A stretch of 64,000 bases of DNA from Nomia melanderi. Lineage: Eukaryota > Arthropoda > Insecta > Hymenoptera > Halictidae. Shown piece after piece: positions 1 through 11,756 of this stretch. Under the pieces are notes generated by a model. The model searched no databases and had not been told where the DNA came from. It saw only the letters and a program-made list of their open reading frames with translations. The stretch is taken from contig NC_135010.1 in assembly GCF_051020985.1 (NCBI RefSeq), positions 6,074,001 to 6,138,000 on the forward strand, in the 5' to 3' direction. A program made the translations under genes and the position numbers. The stretch's first letter is position 1; every line of letters begins with the position of its first letter.

Positions 1-914
1 TTTATATTAGTCAAATCAGAGTTTAAATTTATATTTAAATTTCTAACATTAAGCTTAAAATAATAATTATCTTTTAAGCCAAGTTTTTGCCAATGAAAAA
101 TCCGAATTTCTTGATAATTTTTATTCGCAAAAATTAATATACGAAAACGTAATCTTAGAAAAGTAAGGTTAATAATTCTATTACTGATCTTATACATTTA
201 TGTTAACTTTGAATCTACAGATGTACAACAAAGTATAAGAAGAATTAATTTATTGTTAATTTTACCTTTTGTAAGTATTTGCTTATGAAAACGTCAATTC
301 GAATAAACAGTAACGGCTCATTAATCATTTGAAGGTGCACCAACGTGTTCATTTTGATTGTACAGTATAAACGTGTACCTAAGCAAGTCAATGGACTCGT
401 AATAATTGGTATATCGTACGAATGATACAATAATTTACGTAATTCGTAGTTGCGTATCGTAGGAATATCGACGTTCATTATTTACTACTGATCGCGGCGA
501 ATGTTTCCAAAATGACAGTCGCAGTTCAGCCGCGGAATGATACGATTAGGAGTCATCGCCACCGCTCGCAAGATTACTATGGTCCAGAACGAAAATAACC
601 TGCATATTGCGCACCGTGATAACTGAATCGACAGAATTACATTCGTTGTGATTACGCATAATGACTGTGCTTCTACACAATAAACATACGTCTCGATGAA
701 ATGGAATAACTCCAAGCCTAACAATTTATATTTCAACCGATTGAAATTAAAATTTTTTCTTAACTATTTCTTCTAATTAATCAATAACATGAGATCAATT
801 TACTGTACAGATAATTAAAACTTCCATTTTAAAAAAACATCACATATTTGTAAAAGTACATCTTTGTCTTTCATTAACGCTGGATTTACGGAATGCTATA
901 ATATAAAGCACTCA
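1..914. other. AT-rich stretch without a recognised gene
   Basis: The short open frames here (for example 245-478 and 485-736 on the minus strand) have no recognisable domain, no supporting splice pattern and AT-driven composition. I see no gene in this stretch. Confidence 0.5.
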
Positions 915-1156
915 TTAACACGTTGACTGCCACGAAAAACATCATCGTTTTACGTAGCACTTACACCTTCGTAACAAAGATAAATAGGAATAATTATTAA
1001 TTATTTGCTATCACAATTCTTACGTTACAATATTATCTAATTATTTACGTCATTGAATATTTTTATTCGACATCAATTGTCTTATGAATTATAATTGTTT
1101 TCAAGCTATTTTGAACCTCTGGTCATTAATGACCACTATGGCAGTCACCGTCTTAA
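915..1156. mobile_element. TTAA-bounded MITE, 'GTTGACTGCCA' family
   Basis: The left end reads TTAACACGTTGACTGCCAC. The right end, read on the other strand, is TTAAGACGGTGACTGCCAT, giving an imperfect inverted repeat of about 19 bp around 242 bp of non-coding AT-rich DNA. In reverse orientation the interior resembles the outer element at 40205-40658, sharing a stretch like GTCGAATAAAAATAT and one like GTAACGYAAGAAYTGTGATA. TTAA ends are typical of piggyBac-type target sites. Assignment to that superfamily is inference. Confidence 0.7.
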
Positions 1157-2750
1157 AACAAGCCTTATTCAAAATACAACCAAAATGCTTTCTACTATGC
1201 TGATCAAAACAAAAGCAATTAACAAATCACTGCCCCCTCACGTAATTTACCAAAACAACCTTTATTCCGTTCCAATCAATAACACAAAAGTTGCATGTTT
1301 CATTAACGAACTTCTCAACCGTTTGCTTTTGTCCTCCGCAGTACGCGCGAGGTGGAAACGAATCGAATAGATCGTCTATTTATATTCAACACCCCTTGAA
1401 TCACTAGGAAACATCTTTATGGGCCGAGAGTGTGTGCCGTAGGCCTGTCATATGCCGTTTCAAAAATAGTTCGACCCAGAAAATCCTGCATAACGCGAGA
1501 CAGATGTCAATTGTCACTTCCCGTTTTGCGCGTCGATCACAATGAGATCCCTTCCTGAAAGGACACGTGCAAACTCCTCGTTCTCTAGCCGAGGCAGCCT
1601 CCTAGCCTTTCCCTCTCCCAGAAAAGGGCAGATGGCTGAGACCGTCTTAAAGATCCCTGACTCAAGGGGGGAAAGGGACCCTTTTCAGGTCCTACGTCGT
1701 ACTCTTTGAGACCCTATAATAAAAGAGAACCAACGGAACGCGTACCCCGTGTGCCCATTGTGCGATTAAGCAGATGTTATTCACTGAATGCGCAATGTAT
1801 AATATGAACCCGCTGACAAAGAGCATGATTTTTCTACTGCGCGCCGAGATTTTTGCATTTTCCCCGATCTTGCGCCAGCCACTGAACGGTAACAACGAGC
1901 TTGCGATGAAAATTCACCGTTACGACCCTTCGACGTCGAGGGTAGCTGCCTGCGGCCATTGAATACTCCGGAAGACGAGTTACGGTTTGAGAGTCAATAA
2001 CAATATCCGAGGCGCGGGGCTTCGTGTTTATACGGGGTGCCGTGTAAGGGGTGTACCAGCGTGAAAAAAATTAACAGTCTCGTTTCTCATTATTAAATTG
2101 CAATGAACGTACTTCTTCGAAATTGTATTTCAAATTTTAAGCTGTATTACGGTTGTTAATAAATTCTGCGGTTAATGGACAATAGTGTGTAGGCGGTCTA
2201 TCGCTGCGATGTTTAGGTTAGCTCCGGTAATTCAACGATAAATGGGAAGGAATGTTTATTGATTTTGAAAGCGAAATGAATTGCACATAGGTGGGGCCTA
2301 GAAGATCTATATTCGTGCGTGGTATAATACGTTTATCGCTTTTTTTTTTTTTAGTTATGGTGTGGGCAATTTGTAGTTTTACGTGAAATATACAATGAAA
2401 ATTGCAGTATTTCAACGACGTTTTACAGCGTCGTATTTAGAATCGCTCTGTCATTCGCACAGGTGGCTAAAGTATTTTACGCCAAGGAGGAACTCGAAGA
2501 ACAAAGGAAATTGTTTGAGAGCCTATTAACAGTGTGTTCAATGGGAGCAATCAAAATTTTATTTGACTGATTCGACGAAAATATACTGAAATGGAAGAAG
2601 ATGCTGCTAGAAAAAATGAAGAATACACCTTCTCTCCATTTACGTGGAGTATCCGTTCCACGTGGATTCATTTTACGCGAATGAAAATCGCCTAAATAGA
2701 GTCTGTCAGCGCGAAGAAAACGAAATATTGAAAACAAACACCGGAAAATG
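1157..2750. other. Intergenic, no recognised gene
   Basis: About 1.6 kb of mixed composition, slightly GC-richer at 1380-2060. The overlapping short frames at 1692-1895 (minus) and 1774-1962 (plus) mirror each other and match no family I know. Nothing supportable was found. Confidence 0.45.
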
Positions 2751-2993
2751 TTAAAATGTTAAAATGTTATTTTGGTGACAGTCTCCTCAATTATAATATT
2801 TTCTTCAATCAAATAAATCTTCTATATAAAATATTAGAAAAATGAAACTGACACGAGTCATTGAGTTCCTAAGTATAATATTGTAGTTTATAACTCCTAA
2901 TAACGATATCTATAGGACTAATTTCATTTTCATTATGTAAAATATAGGATTACGGCCGTCACATATTTGTGATGCTGGTAGCGAACGTGTTAA
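2751..2993. mobile_element. Dispersed TTAA MITE, copy 1
   Basis: From about 2774 to 2993 the sequence aligns by eye along its whole length with 38836-39054. Shared blocks include CAATTATAATATTTTCTTC, GAGTCATTGAGTTCCTAA and ATTACGGCCGTCA, ending GCTGGTAGYGARYGTGTTAA. The right end is a clear TTAA-type terminus. The left end is degenerate in this copy (TTAA near 2751), whereas copy 2 keeps it. It is non-coding. Confidence 0.7.
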
Positions 2994-4521
2994 CAAACAA
3001 ATAATAATAGTAATGACATTTCAAAAAGAAACGTAAATTTTATTCGGTGTCAGTAAATTCAAATCCTGTACAAACAATACCGAGTCTACATAAAGAAGGC
3101 TGATCGAAAGTTGTACTCGTCCTTTTAATTAGAATCTCTGCGCCCTGAAGGATGTTCGATGCGAAGGTCGACAGTATGCCGGGTCCCTTTTTCTGGCCGC
3201 TTTCACGAGACATGACAATGACTGTCTCTCGGTGAATCGCTGCAGCAGCAGCGCAGGCCATGGCGCGAAACGCCGGTGTCAGAGTTGTAAATCCGTTTCC
3301 CGTCGATCTCGACGTCAGGGCCGAGGTCAACCAGCAGCAGGACGTACCCAACTCGGTGACTTTCTACTTTCTGCGTTTATTCACTGGCGGGATCAATGCC
3401 AGCAGATTCTATGCCTCGAAGAAGATCGCCGGCGATCGTGGTAAAATTCGCTTCGTTAGCTGGCCACCAGCAATCTTTCTTTGCGTGCGCGTTTGTTCTC
3501 CACTGCTCGCCCGGGATATAATTATAAGTAGACAGCGGATGTTTATGCATTTATAGCACGTATTAACCTGCAAATTGCGGTCGAATCTGTGGTTAGGGCG
3601 AAACCGCGCCAATCACATTTTCAAAAAAGTCGATTTTACGCTTGAATTAAGATGCTATGGGTAACATTTATGTATTTGGAAGAATGAAAATGCGTTGAAG
3701 AGGTTTTCTTTTCTTTTAATAGATAGTAATATTGAAGATGTGGTAAATTGTCTGTTGTACGGAAGGTGTTATTATAGCAGGCGTAATTCGTCTACGATAC
3801 GTTTAAGTTAATTCGTATAATTTCGACCGGCATTTATTTGTTTGCTTATAGTAATGAAAATTGAATGAACAGTTGAAATCACTTTTCGATATTCACTGTA
3901 TGAATTCGTAAATTGCTAAGTGTCTAAACTGTTAAATGGCATCATCTTTTTTTATTTCTATGTTGAACACGGATGAACGAAAATGTTACATGGCAATTTA
4001 TTTTCAATTATTTCCACATAACTGCTACCTCTGTGATATTTATATACTGAAAGTTTGAAGCGTGAATATATCCTCCGCCTAAAACGGGAATTTAAATCAC
4101 AAAGAAACACGCCAACCCTAAAATTGTACACCAGGGTCATTTTTATCCGCGAGGGTCTCTTCCCCTATGTAATTCTTGGGTCAATAAACGATTTCAGTTT
4201 TTCCCGTGTCATGGAAAATTTCAAAGAAAGTTGCACTCTCTTTGCCAAACGTTGCTTCGCCTATTGTCGTTCAGGTAGCTCCGAAAGCTTTCTTTGTCCC
4301 ATTGGTAACCCCGCAACGTTACTGTTCTATTGTAAAAAATTGTTATGTTCCTAGTTTTGCGAACAATACTCTTCAGTGTAGTAAAATTAGTTTAATTTGA
4401 CAATTGTTTGTATAGTTTACAATCTATATTTTTCGAAATAACAAATCTGATTATCAGGATCCGTAGATCTTAAATAGCATATAATAAATGCACATACCGA
4501 TGAGTACATTTTGTAAAAAAT
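2994..4521. other. Gene-poor stretch with one GC-rich open block
   Basis: Most of this interval is AT-rich with no recognised gene. The exception is the GC-rich block at about 3040-3450, described separately. Confidence 0.4.
3040..3445. other. Possible exon, strand unresolved
   Basis: A GC-rich block stays open on both strands. On the minus strand a frame runs from about 3351 to a stop at 3040, with an AATAAA overlapping that stop, so it could be a terminal exon. On the plus strand an ATG at 3260 in good context (GGCCATGGCG) opens a frame that could run to a donor CGTG|GTAAAA near 3440; it begins MARNAGVRVVNPFP and uses many C/G-ending codons. The two frames share third codon positions, so codon bias does not decide between them. 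I recognise no family in either reading. It may be an exon of a gene lying mostly outside the window, or a decayed fragment. Confidence 0.2.
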
Positions 4522-4741
4522 TTAACACTAGAACTACCGAGTACTTAAACTGACTTTTGAAAATTTCTTCATACCAAAAATGTGTAGGTATTATCATTTC
4601 AATTGGCTTATATATCAATTTAAACATTACTAAATCAGTTTCCGCAACAATTTCTGAAACAAGTATCTATGCCTTTTCAATAATTATAAAAGAAGAAATT
4701 TGGAATGGATCACTTTGACCTATCTGATAGTTCTAGTATTA
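4522..4741. mobile_element. TTAA-bounded MITE, 'TAGAACTACC' family
   Basis: The left end is TTAACACTAGAACTACCGAG and the right end, reversed, is TTAATACTAGAACTATCAG. The interior is 220 bp of AT-rich non-coding DNA. Elements at 6922-7146, 39051-39359, 45431-45660, 62163-62387 and 63055-63281 carry the same kind of ends. Confidence 0.75.
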
Positions 4742-4899
4742 ATCTCGCATATAGAAAGTAAGAATCGCAAAGAGTTACGAAACAATCAAGCTCCATGAAT
4801 TTCAATTCACCTAAATACCTGAAAAGTAAACCTAATCAAAAACTCCCTTTACGTCACCTACGCAACTACCAAATCCGTCATTACGATTATTATACATCC

Positions 4900-5600
4900 C
4901 AAAACGAAACTGGCGCGAAATCTTCGGGACAGCGCTCCCGCAGTCTTTCTTTATTAGAAGCTACAAGCCAGTCGCCTTGACTGTCCGGCAGCCTGAGCGT
5001 TAAATGCATCGTAAACATCGCAGAAAAAGCTGTCCGAAGATAAGCGACACCGGAGAAAGAGAGAAAGAGGGACGCCGGTTTGCGTCGCAGGTTCAGGATC
5101 AGGCCGGCAGCAGGGGAGACATTTTTAAATTCCCCAAACACTCGTACGCTAGGAACATCTAGCTCGGTCTGCATTCCGAACGGGAATACGTGCAGCCGAA
5201 AACGCGCAGCCAGTGACGCGCGCCAAGGGGGTTTCTCGCGGCGGATCTTTCGAGAGGAGTTTCCCGTTGGATGAAAGCGTCGGGCTCTCGCGTCCGACCG
5301 CTCCACGGATCGGGCCGTGTCGGTGGTCGGTCGCCGCCGGGACGAGCAACCTCCACTCCGTACCCTTGAACCTAACAGACGCTCGCAACGTTGCCGCCTC
5401 GTGCTACAACGCTATAACGCCGTGTCGTCCGGTTTAACTCGGCTCGGCTCGGCGGAGCTCGGCTCCCGTCGCGCGTTCGCTTCCTTCGCAAGAATTCCGC
5501 GTCCGGCGTCGACGTTGGTGGCTGGCGCGACGCCAAGTGTGCTGACGTCACGGGTCGGCGTTACGCATAGCGTTACGTAAAAAACGTGCTGCTGAACTCC
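4900..5600. promoter_or_regulatory. CpG-rich island, possible promoter or 5' exon region
   Basis: The base composition changes sharply here: dense CpG in an otherwise AT-rich region. The overlapping open frames (for example 4890-5306 minus and 5412-5768 minus) are expected in GC-rich DNA and contain no recognisable domain. In insects such CpG-rich blocks often mark promoters or 5' untranslated exons of long genes, but no downstream coding exon was identified, so this role is inference. Confidence 0.3.
5543..5580. promoter_or_regulatory. CRE palindrome plus PAR-bZIP-like site, copy 1
   Basis: A perfect CRE palindrome TGACGTCA (5543-5550) is followed 29 bp later (start to start) by GTTACGTAA (5572-5580), which fits the binding consensus known for PAR-domain bZIP factors such as Pdp1 and Vrille. 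A second pair with similar spacing lies at 5995-6024. Function is inferred from motif identity only. Confidence 0.35.
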
Positions 5601-5994
5601 TTCGACGAGGAACATGTCCGCGGTGTATACAACCGACGTAGAAAAGAAAAGCCTGAGCGAAAAATTTGTAACGTTCGCGGTCGGGCCGCGTACGTCAAGG
5701 CCGATAAACGTTTCGTAACGTTTCAGGGAAGAAATAGGAGAAACACGCGTGCACGGACGCGTATCCACACATGTATGTAGCGGCTCTCTGTTATGATACT
5801 GTTACTCGTTCGTATGGTTATGTGACGTCGCCGTGCGTTAGTAGTTTTTTCTTTCGCCGTACATTGGCCTTGTCGTTCTGGATCTGGGTTACGCTCGGCC
5901 CATGCTTTCTCCGGTGAGATTTCTGTGTCTGTCTGTCTGCCCGCCGGCGACGACACCGACGACCGTGCATCCCGGACGCACTCGTCGGGTAGTC

Positions 5995-6024
5995 TGACGT
6001 CACGGTCGCGCCGGTGTTACGTAA
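5995..6024. promoter_or_regulatory. CRE palindrome plus PAR-bZIP-like site, copy 2
   Basis: TGACGTCA (5995-6002) and GTTACGTAA (6016-6024) repeat the arrangement of 5543-5580. The flanks also share similarity, including CTGGATCTGGGTT at 5878-5890 and 6239-6251, so the whole block looks like a diverged local duplication. Confidence 0.35.
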
Positions 6025-6373
6025 AAATGGAATAGAAAAAAAAATACCGTATCTCTGGTATCCGATTAAACCGAGCTGTAATCTCTACGGCGCGAACTTA
6101 ATCTCTGTAACGAGAACCGTCTTGCTGGTGACGATGGTTCGCGTTGCTTATACGCGCAATCGCGCAATGGAGGTTATGAATTCTTTCCTTTCTTCTTTTT
6201 TTTAGTCGCGGCGCATTAGCGTCGCGTTCACGATCATCCTGGATCTGGGTTGGTGTTCGAGTACGCTTTCTCCACAGGAATTTCATGTCCGCCGACGATC
6301 CTGGCTCCCCGGACACCATTGAGAGTAGAAGCTGTTTCGCGTGCAACGTTGCGCGTAGCGGTACGCAGCCAGC

Positions 6374-6559
<186 letters not shown>

Positions 6560-6592
6560 CTGGCTGACGAATCAGAAAAACGTCCATAACTG

Positions 6593-6780
6593 TTAACACG
6601 TTGAACGCCACACGATTTCATGAGAAAAAATACACAAAATGGTGAAGATATAATATTAAATCATTTGATTGAATCGTAATATATGAGTGTTTTCAAATAA
6701 TCGCCATTTAATTGAATAAACTATGGTAATTCGATTTGGTTAGGGGTCACCGGTGACCCCCATGGCATTCAACGTGTTAA
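6593..6780. mobile_element. TTAA-bounded MITE with internal perfect palindrome
   Basis: The left end TTAACACGTTGAACGCCA and the reversed right end TTAACACGTTGAATGCCA differ at one position. The element is 188 bp and non-coding. Near its right end lies the perfect 18-bp palindrome GGGGTCACCGGTGACCCC (6743-6760). It sits 37 bp from the (GA)n tract. Confidence 0.85.
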
Positions 6781-6921
6781 GAACGATGAATCGGCTGTAC
6801 ACGGTACGGAAGTCGACGCTCATGCTCTCGTTACGTCGAGAAATAACTTTAGCAAAGACTGGGATTCATTTTATTTCTGCCAGTACCGATCGTTTCACAC
6901 GTCCAGTGTATGTAACAAGTG

Positions 6922-7146
6922 TTAATACTAGAACTACCAGATAGGTGAAAATGACCAATTCCTAACTGCTTCTTCTACAATTGCTGCAAAGGTATAGATT
7001 CTTCTTTAAGAAATGATTAATGAAACTGATTTAGTAATATCTAAACTGAAACATAAGCCAATTGAAATCTTAATAAATTCACAGTTTTAGCTTTTATAAA
7101 GACATTTTAAAAAGATGGTTTAGCTGCTCGGTAGTTCTAGTGTCGA
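6922..7146. mobile_element. TTAA-bounded MITE, 'TAGAACTACC' family
   Basis: The left end reads TTAATACTAGAACTACCAGA. The right end reads GGTAGTTCTAGTGTCGA, where the final TTAA has mutated to TCGA. Same ends as 4522-4741; about 225 bp; no coding capacity. Confidence 0.7.
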
Positions 7147-9328
7147 GGAAACCAATTGAGATAGTCGATGGTCTATAGTATAATTCCTCTTCCTTTTCGG
7201 TGAATATACATCCATGTATGTATCGTTGAGAAATTGGTTTACTGTAAATCAGCGTCCGAGAGAGGATCGGCTTCTTCTCCTTCGCCTTCTTTACTCTCAC
7301 TCGGTCTTTCTCTCCGCCGTTCTGTCCTCCCGTTCGCACGCTCGTGTGCCATTTACGAGGCAAACCGGTTTACGGGGTTTTTGCGAACCCTGGCTTCGCG
7401 AAGAATGTTGATTTTTGCGATACACGGTCGCTGGGAACCTAACCTACATCATTATCCGGATGAGCTGGCCGCATTCGAAGTCTCGTTTACCCGCGGACCT
7501 TGAGGCCATCTCGATTTTATTTCTCGTTTCCATTATTAACACGCGGTCGGAGGGGAGACTCCGACGACGCGTTCGCAGCCCGTCCGAAGACGAATGTCCT
7601 CGGGGGCCACGGTGACTCGCACGACGAGCAAAAGCCTCGCACACGAGCCCTTGCGTCGGGCGAAATGACAGGCGGACGGGACGCCAGTGCGCGCGCCGCC
7701 GGTAAAAAAATTTCAGTCACGACGGCTAGGTAGAAACGACTTCATGGTCGGGGACGAATTCGGCGATGCCTTGCGATGGCTTGTCTTGTTATTCGGTGCA
7801 CGAAGCTATCGCCGAAAATATTTTTACTACTGAACGCGAGCGGCATGCGCCTACCGTTGATTAGCGTAAGTGGCTATTGTTCTCACTAACCTACAGCACT
7901 GTGCTCATTATCATTTTTCATTCGTGACGGCACTGCCAAACAGGCATCCAACGGCCTCTCCTCCTCGCTCTCTCTCTCTCTCTCTCTCTCGATAAAATTG
8001 CGCGGCCGTGCACGTTAATTAATCGCGCATCAGGGTTTCATACGGGTCGAGCGGGAAAATTGAAATGCGTCCATTTGCTTCGAATGAAAGTGGGAAACTC
8101 TTGTAGCGATTTCAGACGCGGCTTGGCCGTGTCGAATTTATAGATTTATCCATTCGATAAGTTTTACGGGAAAGTTTTAATGGATAATCGTGTGTTGCGA
8201 GGGAAATATGAATGAAAGATTGAATATGCTGCCACGGGTAAGTAAACGAGATAACGACGTTAAATGATCCGCGGAGGTTAGTCTGGATACGAGCGCCACC
8301 GGCGAGCCGAACGAGCCTGACTGTCTGCAATCAGAAAACCGGTTAGACGAAACTTTCGAAAATTCCAGAATGACGTAGTCCTTTGCCGCGTGTGTATTTA
8401 CTTGCATCGTTGAAGATACACAGCTCGTGTCTCTCTCCCATCGTTCTTCATTTACAGTTACTTACGTAAGACACTCCCGGCCCTCTTTCTTGGCTGTTCG
8501 ACGCATGACAATCGACTCGGTCACGTTTTATCGTACGCGAAGGAAACACACACGTGCATCCGAGCGTAGCCTCGAGTGGTCTTTAATCCTGTATTACGGG
8601 CAAATTTCTTTCTCATAAATGTGTTCTTCACTTACCTTAGTCACGTTGCTAGAAACACACACTCGCGGTACGATAAAAAATGTTCACTTATCCGATAAGT
8701 TGCATTTAAACGGGCGCGACATATAAGTATTTTGCATCTCCGATGGATACCGTGATATGTATTAAAATTATATTATGGAATAAAATATAATTAAAAATAC
8801 TCGGACACGGAAAAAAAATATTCGTGTTTAGTATAAAATAAACGATTTAAATATGTTAATTTCCACTGGGAATTTACATTTGAGCCAAAAAAAGAGTACG
8901 TTTCGTGGAAACTGTTTTATATGTTGCCTTCCTTTATCTATTTACTGGTTCCACTTCGAATGTAACATTTTATAAATTTTTCTTAATTACAAGGAGAAAT
9001 ATTTCGTCGATTAATATAATGGAAATTTTTGTTTCAAATTGTCGAGCGTACGCAGAGCCTGCTAAAGCCTGAAAGTTATTATTATTCCTTTCATATTCGT
9101 ATGATGCCCGTGCTTGTGGAACATGGAGCAACTGGTTAGCCAAACAGAATAATGGGGGTAACCATTCACAATGGCCTTGAGCAGCCAATTAAGTCTGATG
9201 TGGCTGTAGTATTTACTTTCAAATCATGAAGTCGGAAGGGAGCTTATAGAAGAAAGGTCGATTCTTCCATGGACTCGACTATAGTTTTAAATCCACACCA
9301 GAAATAAAAAAAAAGAGAAGAGTAGTAC
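7147..9328. other. Gene-poor stretch with CpG-rich core
   Basis: CpG-rich at about 7240-7740, with a short (CT)n tract at 7968-7990, then AT-rich. The small frames show no family resemblance. No gene could be supported. The CpG-rich core could be a promoter or 5' exon region. Confidence 0.35.
7968..7990. repeat. (CT)n microsatellite
   Basis: About eleven CT units without interruption, in a CpG-rich context. Confidence 0.9.
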
Positions 9329-9922
9329 TCACGTTACAGCGGGGAAGTCAACGTACGTCCTGACGGATTTAAGAGGATTATTGGGACTTCGCTGCCTCTT
9401 TGTGGTTTCCCCCGAAGCGACTGCAAATAATAAAAAATATATTTGTAATTAACGATAAATATAATAGAATTATTTTTAGTTTAAATGTTGTATTTAATTA
9501 ACAATACCGTAACTAAAAGTTCGATGTTCACTAGGGGTTGCAATGAATCTTTCTCCAGTTCTGGAGGTTAAAATTTCGTTAACCTTCCAGTTTTGTATTT
9601 CTTTACGCAACACAGCAATTTTATTATCGTAATCCATGTCATTGGGACATTTGTCCGTAAACTTTGTTATACTTTTGGAATCAGTTTCTTTCTTATCTGT
9701 AATATTCCTTTGAGAAGATATGTTCCCGCCGTTTTGTTCTTTTCTTGTTAAATTGCCTAGTACATTTTTTCTCTGAGTATGCAGAGTTCTATTTTTTACA
9801 GTAATTTTCGCCGATTGCCCTTTTTGCGACTTTACCGATGGCGGTTTTTTACCCAGTGTGAAATTCGATTTTCTGTCGATTGTAGGAATATTTCGATTGT
9901 CATTAGGCATGATTGCGAACAC
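9329..9922 (-). CDS. Unrecognised small basic protein, two exons
   Basis: Exon 1 (9922-9508) starts at ATG and is rich in Lys, Asn, Ser and Thr, suggesting a disordered N-terminus. It then holds a short charged, possibly helical segment (around DNKIAVLRKEIQNWKVNEI). A donor G|GTATTG at 9507 matches in phase an acceptor TTTGCAG before 9420. Exon 2 (9420-9329) encodes a short basic tail containing RQRSPNNPLKSVRTYVDFPA. Read straight through, the frame stops at TGA 9331-9329, giving 168 residues. That stop overlaps a strong donor (AC|GTGAGT), so the gene may instead continue to a further exon at lower coordinates that I could not find. I recognise no family. It is transcribed away from Tim9, 1.8 kb off. 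Confidence 0.5.
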
Positions 9923-11756
9923 TGATCATTCGAATCGTATATCGTTACATTCGATCGATTGCCTACAATTTATAAAATTTTAATATTACAAATAATTTCG
10001 TAAGTTTTAAATCGATGATATGCAATGCCAATGGGTACTTAATAATTGTTTAATAAATCATGATGTAATGTTAATTGTTTATATTACTGACAGTTTAACG
10101 CTACAAAAAGACACATGTACCACTGATTTTGAAACTGTTACATGTAAATCATAGCATACGAATAAGTTCGAAAAAGTGGAAGGGAGCGCCATCTATAGAA
10201 AACAGTGTTTATTCCTCCAATAATTTACTTATGGTAGGGTAGAAGATACACGTAACCGATGATGAAAATTCGATGAAATTTAAAATATTTCAAATTATAA
10301 TGTATAAAGTGAAGTACTTGCTCAAAATTCCGTATATTAATTTACCTTCGACACAATATTTAAAAAAAATAACCATACCAGCAGCAGTGTAAATAAACAA
10401 TTATGATGTGTGACTATTAAAAAGGAAAAATATTTTATGGATAAAATTTTGAAATCTTGTGAAATTTGATTAAACTTTCATGTCAGATCATTATTAATAT
10501 GTTTATGTAAACACAATGTAAGTAAAAAGAGACATTTGTTTGTTACATTCCGACTACGTCAAAAGTTCAAGTGTAGTTTAGCGCAATATAACGTATTTGA
10601 AATTTTTCATTGTTTTTATGAACCCTCGTTTGTCATCTGTTCTTGACTCACTATCGTAACCAATATTTACATTCGGAAATAAAAACGACAAATTAAAAGA
10701 AAAACATCTAAGCAATAATTCTTTTCAGAAATTACTATCATATAAGTGTAATGAAAAATGATACACATTCAAATGTTAAAATTGTGTATAAACAGCATAA
10801 GATTTAATTATAAAACTTTAGTCTTATAATAAATTGAAAACATGTATTTAATAAAAATTAAAATATTGTATAGGCAATTAAACATATTTTAATATAAGAA
10901 TTATGTAATAAAATAAAATGAAACTATTTATTTACTGCTCACCTTTTAAAGAAAACATAAACGCTTCGATGTAACCGAAATAAAGACTCGGCCCACTGTG
11001 GTTCATGCACCGCGGTCAACTGTCGACAGGAAACATCTGCTCAATTTTTACCAGCTATGCCCTTTATTCTCGTCCACGGCTAATTTTTGTAATCTAACAA
11101 AAAATAATTATTCTTTTCATTTTTAATAATATCCGCGATCTAAATTGTTAGTCTGAATTTTGTAATCGGTTTTTCTGAATAATTTATTGCCCTTAATATT
11201 TTTGGTTAGATTTTGAATGAAAGATATTAATTACCAAATTGATTAAGAATTGAGTAAATTTCATAATTAATAATAATCAGTACTTTATGAAAATTCATAT
11301 TTTATGATTGTTTAAGTTTAATTACACTGTTACTTCACAATCATTGATTCCTGAAACGAATACTTTTTTGAAAAAGCAAATGTTGTAATGTGTTCCGAAA
11401 TACGTGTATTTAAGAATTAATAACACAAAAAGGTTTTGTATGCACAACTGTGAATTAAGACATTTAAACCTCAAATTTAGATAGTTTTAGGATTAGAGAT
11501 TTGTAAATACAGCCTATCAGATGTTTTAAGGAAAGACCGTATTCGAGTACTTGATCGATATCTATATATGAAAGGGTAGACGGGTATTCTCTTGTTGCAA
11601 GCAATTCGATGTGCACGCGTATACCTTGTGCACGTGGTGTACATAAGTTACTTTACCCTAACCTAACAATTATCACGTCACAGTTTCTTTAACTTCGTAA
11701 GGTGCATAAATTATTAGTGCGTGGTATAAAGATTAGAAAGTAAATTATTTATTATA
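9923..11756. other. Intergenic between divergent genes, no feature recognised
   Basis: AT-rich DNA between the starts of the minus-strand small gene and Tim9. It must contain both promoters, but no clear TATA box or Inr was identified. Confidence 0.4.

Noticed and set aside
3040..3351. Possible third exon of the minus-strand gene at 9.3 kb
   Set aside because: No acceptor in this block gives the phase needed to join the donor at 9332, so the link was dropped.
4890..5306. 138-codon minus-strand frame in CpG-rich DNA
   Set aside because: Several frames overlap on both strands, as expected in GC-rich sequence; there is no domain, splice support or codon pattern favouring one.
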